A stretch of 8,741 bases of DNA from Nitrospirota bacterium (GTDB lineage: Bacteria; Nitrospirota; Thermodesulfovibrionia; Thermodesulfovibrionales; SM23-35), in assembly GCA_029883145.1 (NCBI GenBank), contig JAOUJR010000058.1:1-8741 (forward strand), given 5' to 3'. Both the position numbers and the translations under genes were made by a program. Below the pieces are notes generated by a model. The model did no database searches, had not been told where the DNA came from, and worked only from the letters and a program-made list of their open reading frames with translations. Positions 7,717-8,741 of the stretch are shown in pieces (positions within the stretch are counted from its first letter, which is position 1; each line of letters opens with the position of its first letter).

Positions 7717-7726
7717 GTAATATTAC
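7717..7726 (-). repeat. 10-base perfect palindrome over the rpsL promoter -10
   Basis: GTAATATTAC reads the same on both strands and covers the proposed -10 hexamer. It could be a small operator half-pair or simply chance in AT-rich DNA; flanking bases do not extend it. Confidence 0.3.
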
Positions 7727-7749
7727 CAGAGAACATTTTTTTTTGTCAA
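7720..7749 (-). promoter_or_regulatory. Probable str-operon promoter upstream of rpsL
   Basis: On the minus strand there is a perfect -35 TTGACA at 7749-7744, an 18-base spacer beginning with a run of nine A (including the last base of the -35), and -10 TAATAT at 7725-7720 preceded by TGG (extended -10). A transcript would begin near 7713, giving a leader of about 45 bases to the GTG. A perfect TATAAT at 7708-7703 downstream could be a second -10, but it lacks a good -35 at the right distance. The spacer from mazG (122 bases) holds no gene, so this is the natural start of the translation operon, although read-through from mazG is possible. Confidence 0.7.
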
Positions 7750-7789
7750 GTATACCAAATAAAACAACGGCTACTTCTTTCTATCTTTA

Positions 7790-8563
7790 TTATCCTTTAT
7801 TATCTTTATCCTTTGCTTCATCCCATAATACATCCATTTCTTTTAGTGTCATGTCGGAGAGGTTTCTCCCCTGATTTGCTGAAGTACGTTCTATGTAACG
7901 GAATCGTGAAATAAACTTGCTTATTGTTTTCCTCAGTGCATCTTCCGGATTGACACCTGTAAATCTCGAAATATTGACAATCATAAATAATATGTCTCCA
8001 AGCTCGTCTTCAATCTCATCGCGTTTTTTTGTATTAACTGCGTTTTTAAATTCCTTTATCTCTTCATCGAGCTTCTGTACTACTTCTTCGACTTTGTCCC
8101 AATCAAACCCGACTTGTGCTGCCCTATTCTGAAGTCGATGGGCACGCAGCAGTGATGGCAATGTTTCCGGGACCCCTTCAAGGATAGATGTGCGAATTTT
8201 ACCCTCACGCTTTTTTTGCTCTTCCCAGTGCAGAAGAACCTCATCTGTAGTTTTATAATTTGCTCTTCCAAACACATGGGGATGCCTTGCAATCATCTTT
8301 TTAGTAATATTCCTGATTACATCTGACATCTCAAATTCGTTCTTCTCCTTCGCTATCTGACATTGAAAGACTATCTGAAACATGAGGTCTCCAAGCTCTT
8401 CTTTTATTTTTTCCGGATCACCTTCCTCTATTGCCTCAATAAGCTCGTATGCCTCTTCAATAATAAATGGTTTAAGTGATTCCCTCGTCTGCTCCTTATC
8501 CCAGGGGCACCCCTTTTTGCTCCGAAGTTTCTCCATTATGTTTAATAGCTCCTGAAAATTCAT
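7790..8563 (-). CDS. mazG: MazG-type nucleoside triphosphate pyrophosphohydrolase, two-domain form
   Basis: 257 codons from the chosen ATG (E. coli MazG 263). It hydrolyses nucleoside triphosphates to monophosphates and pyrophosphate in the cytoplasm, cleaning the nucleotide pool. Two MazG domains are visible. Domain 1 has KKGCPWDKEQT (16-26), EExxE at 36-40 and ExxD at 56-59 (EELGDLMFQ). Domain 2 has EExxE at 167-171 and ExxD at 187-190 (DELGDILF). These acidic residues bind Mg2+ in the family. RHPHVFG (93-99) and GFDWDK are also conserved. ATG at 8563 is preferred because E. coli MazG begins at about this point; a TTG at 8569 would add two residues. Neither has a clear ribosome binding site, and a TGA at 8593-8591 closes the frame. 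It lies upstream of the str promoter in the same direction. Confidence 0.95.
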   Translation of the reverse strand: MNFQELLNIMEKLRSKKGCPWDKEQTRESLKPFIIEEAYELIEAIEEGDPEKIKEELGDLMFQIVFQCQIAKEKNEFEMSDVIRNITKKMIARHPHVFGRANYKTTDEVLLHWEEQKKREGKIRTSILEGVPETLPSLLRAHRLQNRAAQVGFDWDKVEEVVQKLDEEIKEFKNAVNTKKRDEIEDELGDILFMIVNISRFTGVNPEDALRKTISKFISRFRYIERTSANQGRNLSDMTLKEMDVLWDEAKDKDNKG

Positions 8564-8648
8564 AGCCAAATCTAAAAAGGTTTTAAGAGTTCAAGGGTTA
8601 AGTATTTTTGCGTATCTGACTTCCTGGTCTCTTGAATCCTATCTCAAT
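8564..8648 (-). other. Spacer between membrane-protein tail and mazG, no feature recognised
   Basis: These 85 bases are AT-rich. I see no clear promoter, terminator hairpin or strong ribosome binding site. A TTCAAG/CTTGAA pair separated by several tens of bases is too short and too far apart to count as a hairpin. Confidence 0.5.
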
Positions 8649-8741
8649 TCATTTCTTCCTTCTAGTGTAATAGACGTATGCTGATGCTGCAACAAGAATT
8701 AATGTCAACACAAAGATTATCCATGGTGACAATTCGACATA
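8649..8741 (-). CDS. C-terminal end of an unidentified membrane protein, cut by window edge
   Basis: The minus-strand frame is open from the window edge to TGA at 8651-8649, giving 30 residues. It reads YVELSPW, then a hydrophobic stretch IIFVLTLILVAASAYVYY of about 18 residues, then TRRKK. This is a typical single membrane helix followed by a short positively charged tail, which by the positive-inside rule would face the cytoplasm. No family can be named from so little. The frame is preferred over the other minus-strand frames because it gives a coherent helix plus basic end; a competing frame starting at an internal ATG gives a short cysteine-rich peptide without sense. It could be the last helix of a multi-pass protein or the anchor of an exported domain. 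It was probably missed because it is short and lacks a start in the window. Confidence 0.6.
   Translation of the reverse strand, partial: YVELSPWIIFVLTLILVAASAYVYYTRRKK

Noticed and set aside
7750..7789. Terminator after mazG
   Set aside because: No GC-rich stem is present. The A-run on the transcribed strand lies in the promoter spacer and is not a U-tract behind a hairpin.
8080..8292. Minus-strand 70-codon frame inside mazG
   Set aside because: It is out of frame with an intact, well-conserved MazG protein and has no recognisable sequence of its own.
1..8741. Mobile elements, CRISPR arrays, tRNA or rRNA genes, integration sites or a novel defence system
   Set aside because: Coding density is near complete and every long frame is a housekeeping gene. 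No direct repeat array, transposase, cloverleaf or att-like duplication was seen.

Overview
This window is a slice of a bacterial chromosome carrying the ancestral str–S10 translation-gene cluster, entirely on the minus strand. In transcription order (high to low coordinates) it reads: the tail of an unidentified membrane protein, mazG, rpsL (S12), rpsG (S7), fusA (EF-G), tuf (EF-Tu), rpsJ (S10), rplC (L3), rplD (L4), rplW (L23), rplB (L2), rpsS (S19), rplV (L22) and the first 27 codons of rpsC (S3). Gene order, protein lengths and motifs are all bacterial. L3 has Ser where E. coli L3 has methylated Gln150, which argues against a gammaproteobacterium. The AT-rich composition and the overall look of EF-Tu, L2 and MazG would fit an uncultivated Nitrospirota- or Thermodesulfobacteriota-like lineage, but that placement is a low-confidence guess.

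Layout. Positions 8570-8741 hold the last 30 codons of a tail-anchored-looking membrane protein and a short spacer before mazG (7790-8563). The 122-base spacer 7668-7789 carries the best promoter in the window (TTGACA, 18-nt gap, extended -10) and the S12 ribosome binding site. From there the genes run with tiny gaps: 16 bases (S12-S7), 21 (S7-EF-G), 82 (EF-G-EF-Tu), 39 (EF-Tu-S10). S10, L3, L4, L23, L2 and S19 then overlap or sit 1 base apart, followed by 13- and 14-base gaps to L22 and S3. No convincing intrinsic terminator was seen, so one long transcript, perhaps boosted upstream of tuf, is the simplest reading.

How the genes work together. All except mazG and the membrane-protein tail make ribosomal proteins or the two elongation GTPases. 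MazG is a nucleotide-pool housekeeping or stress enzyme that happens to sit upstream of the str promoter.

Nothing here looks like a new biological system. The points worth a second look are modest: five genes start with TTG or GTG (rpsL, fusA, rpsJ, rpsS, rpsC); tuf has a codon dialect sharply different from fusA (about 30 of its 40 valine codons are GTA); EF-Tu has an unusual stretch at residues 107-109; and the tuf and rpsL leaders contain small possible RNA hairpins.
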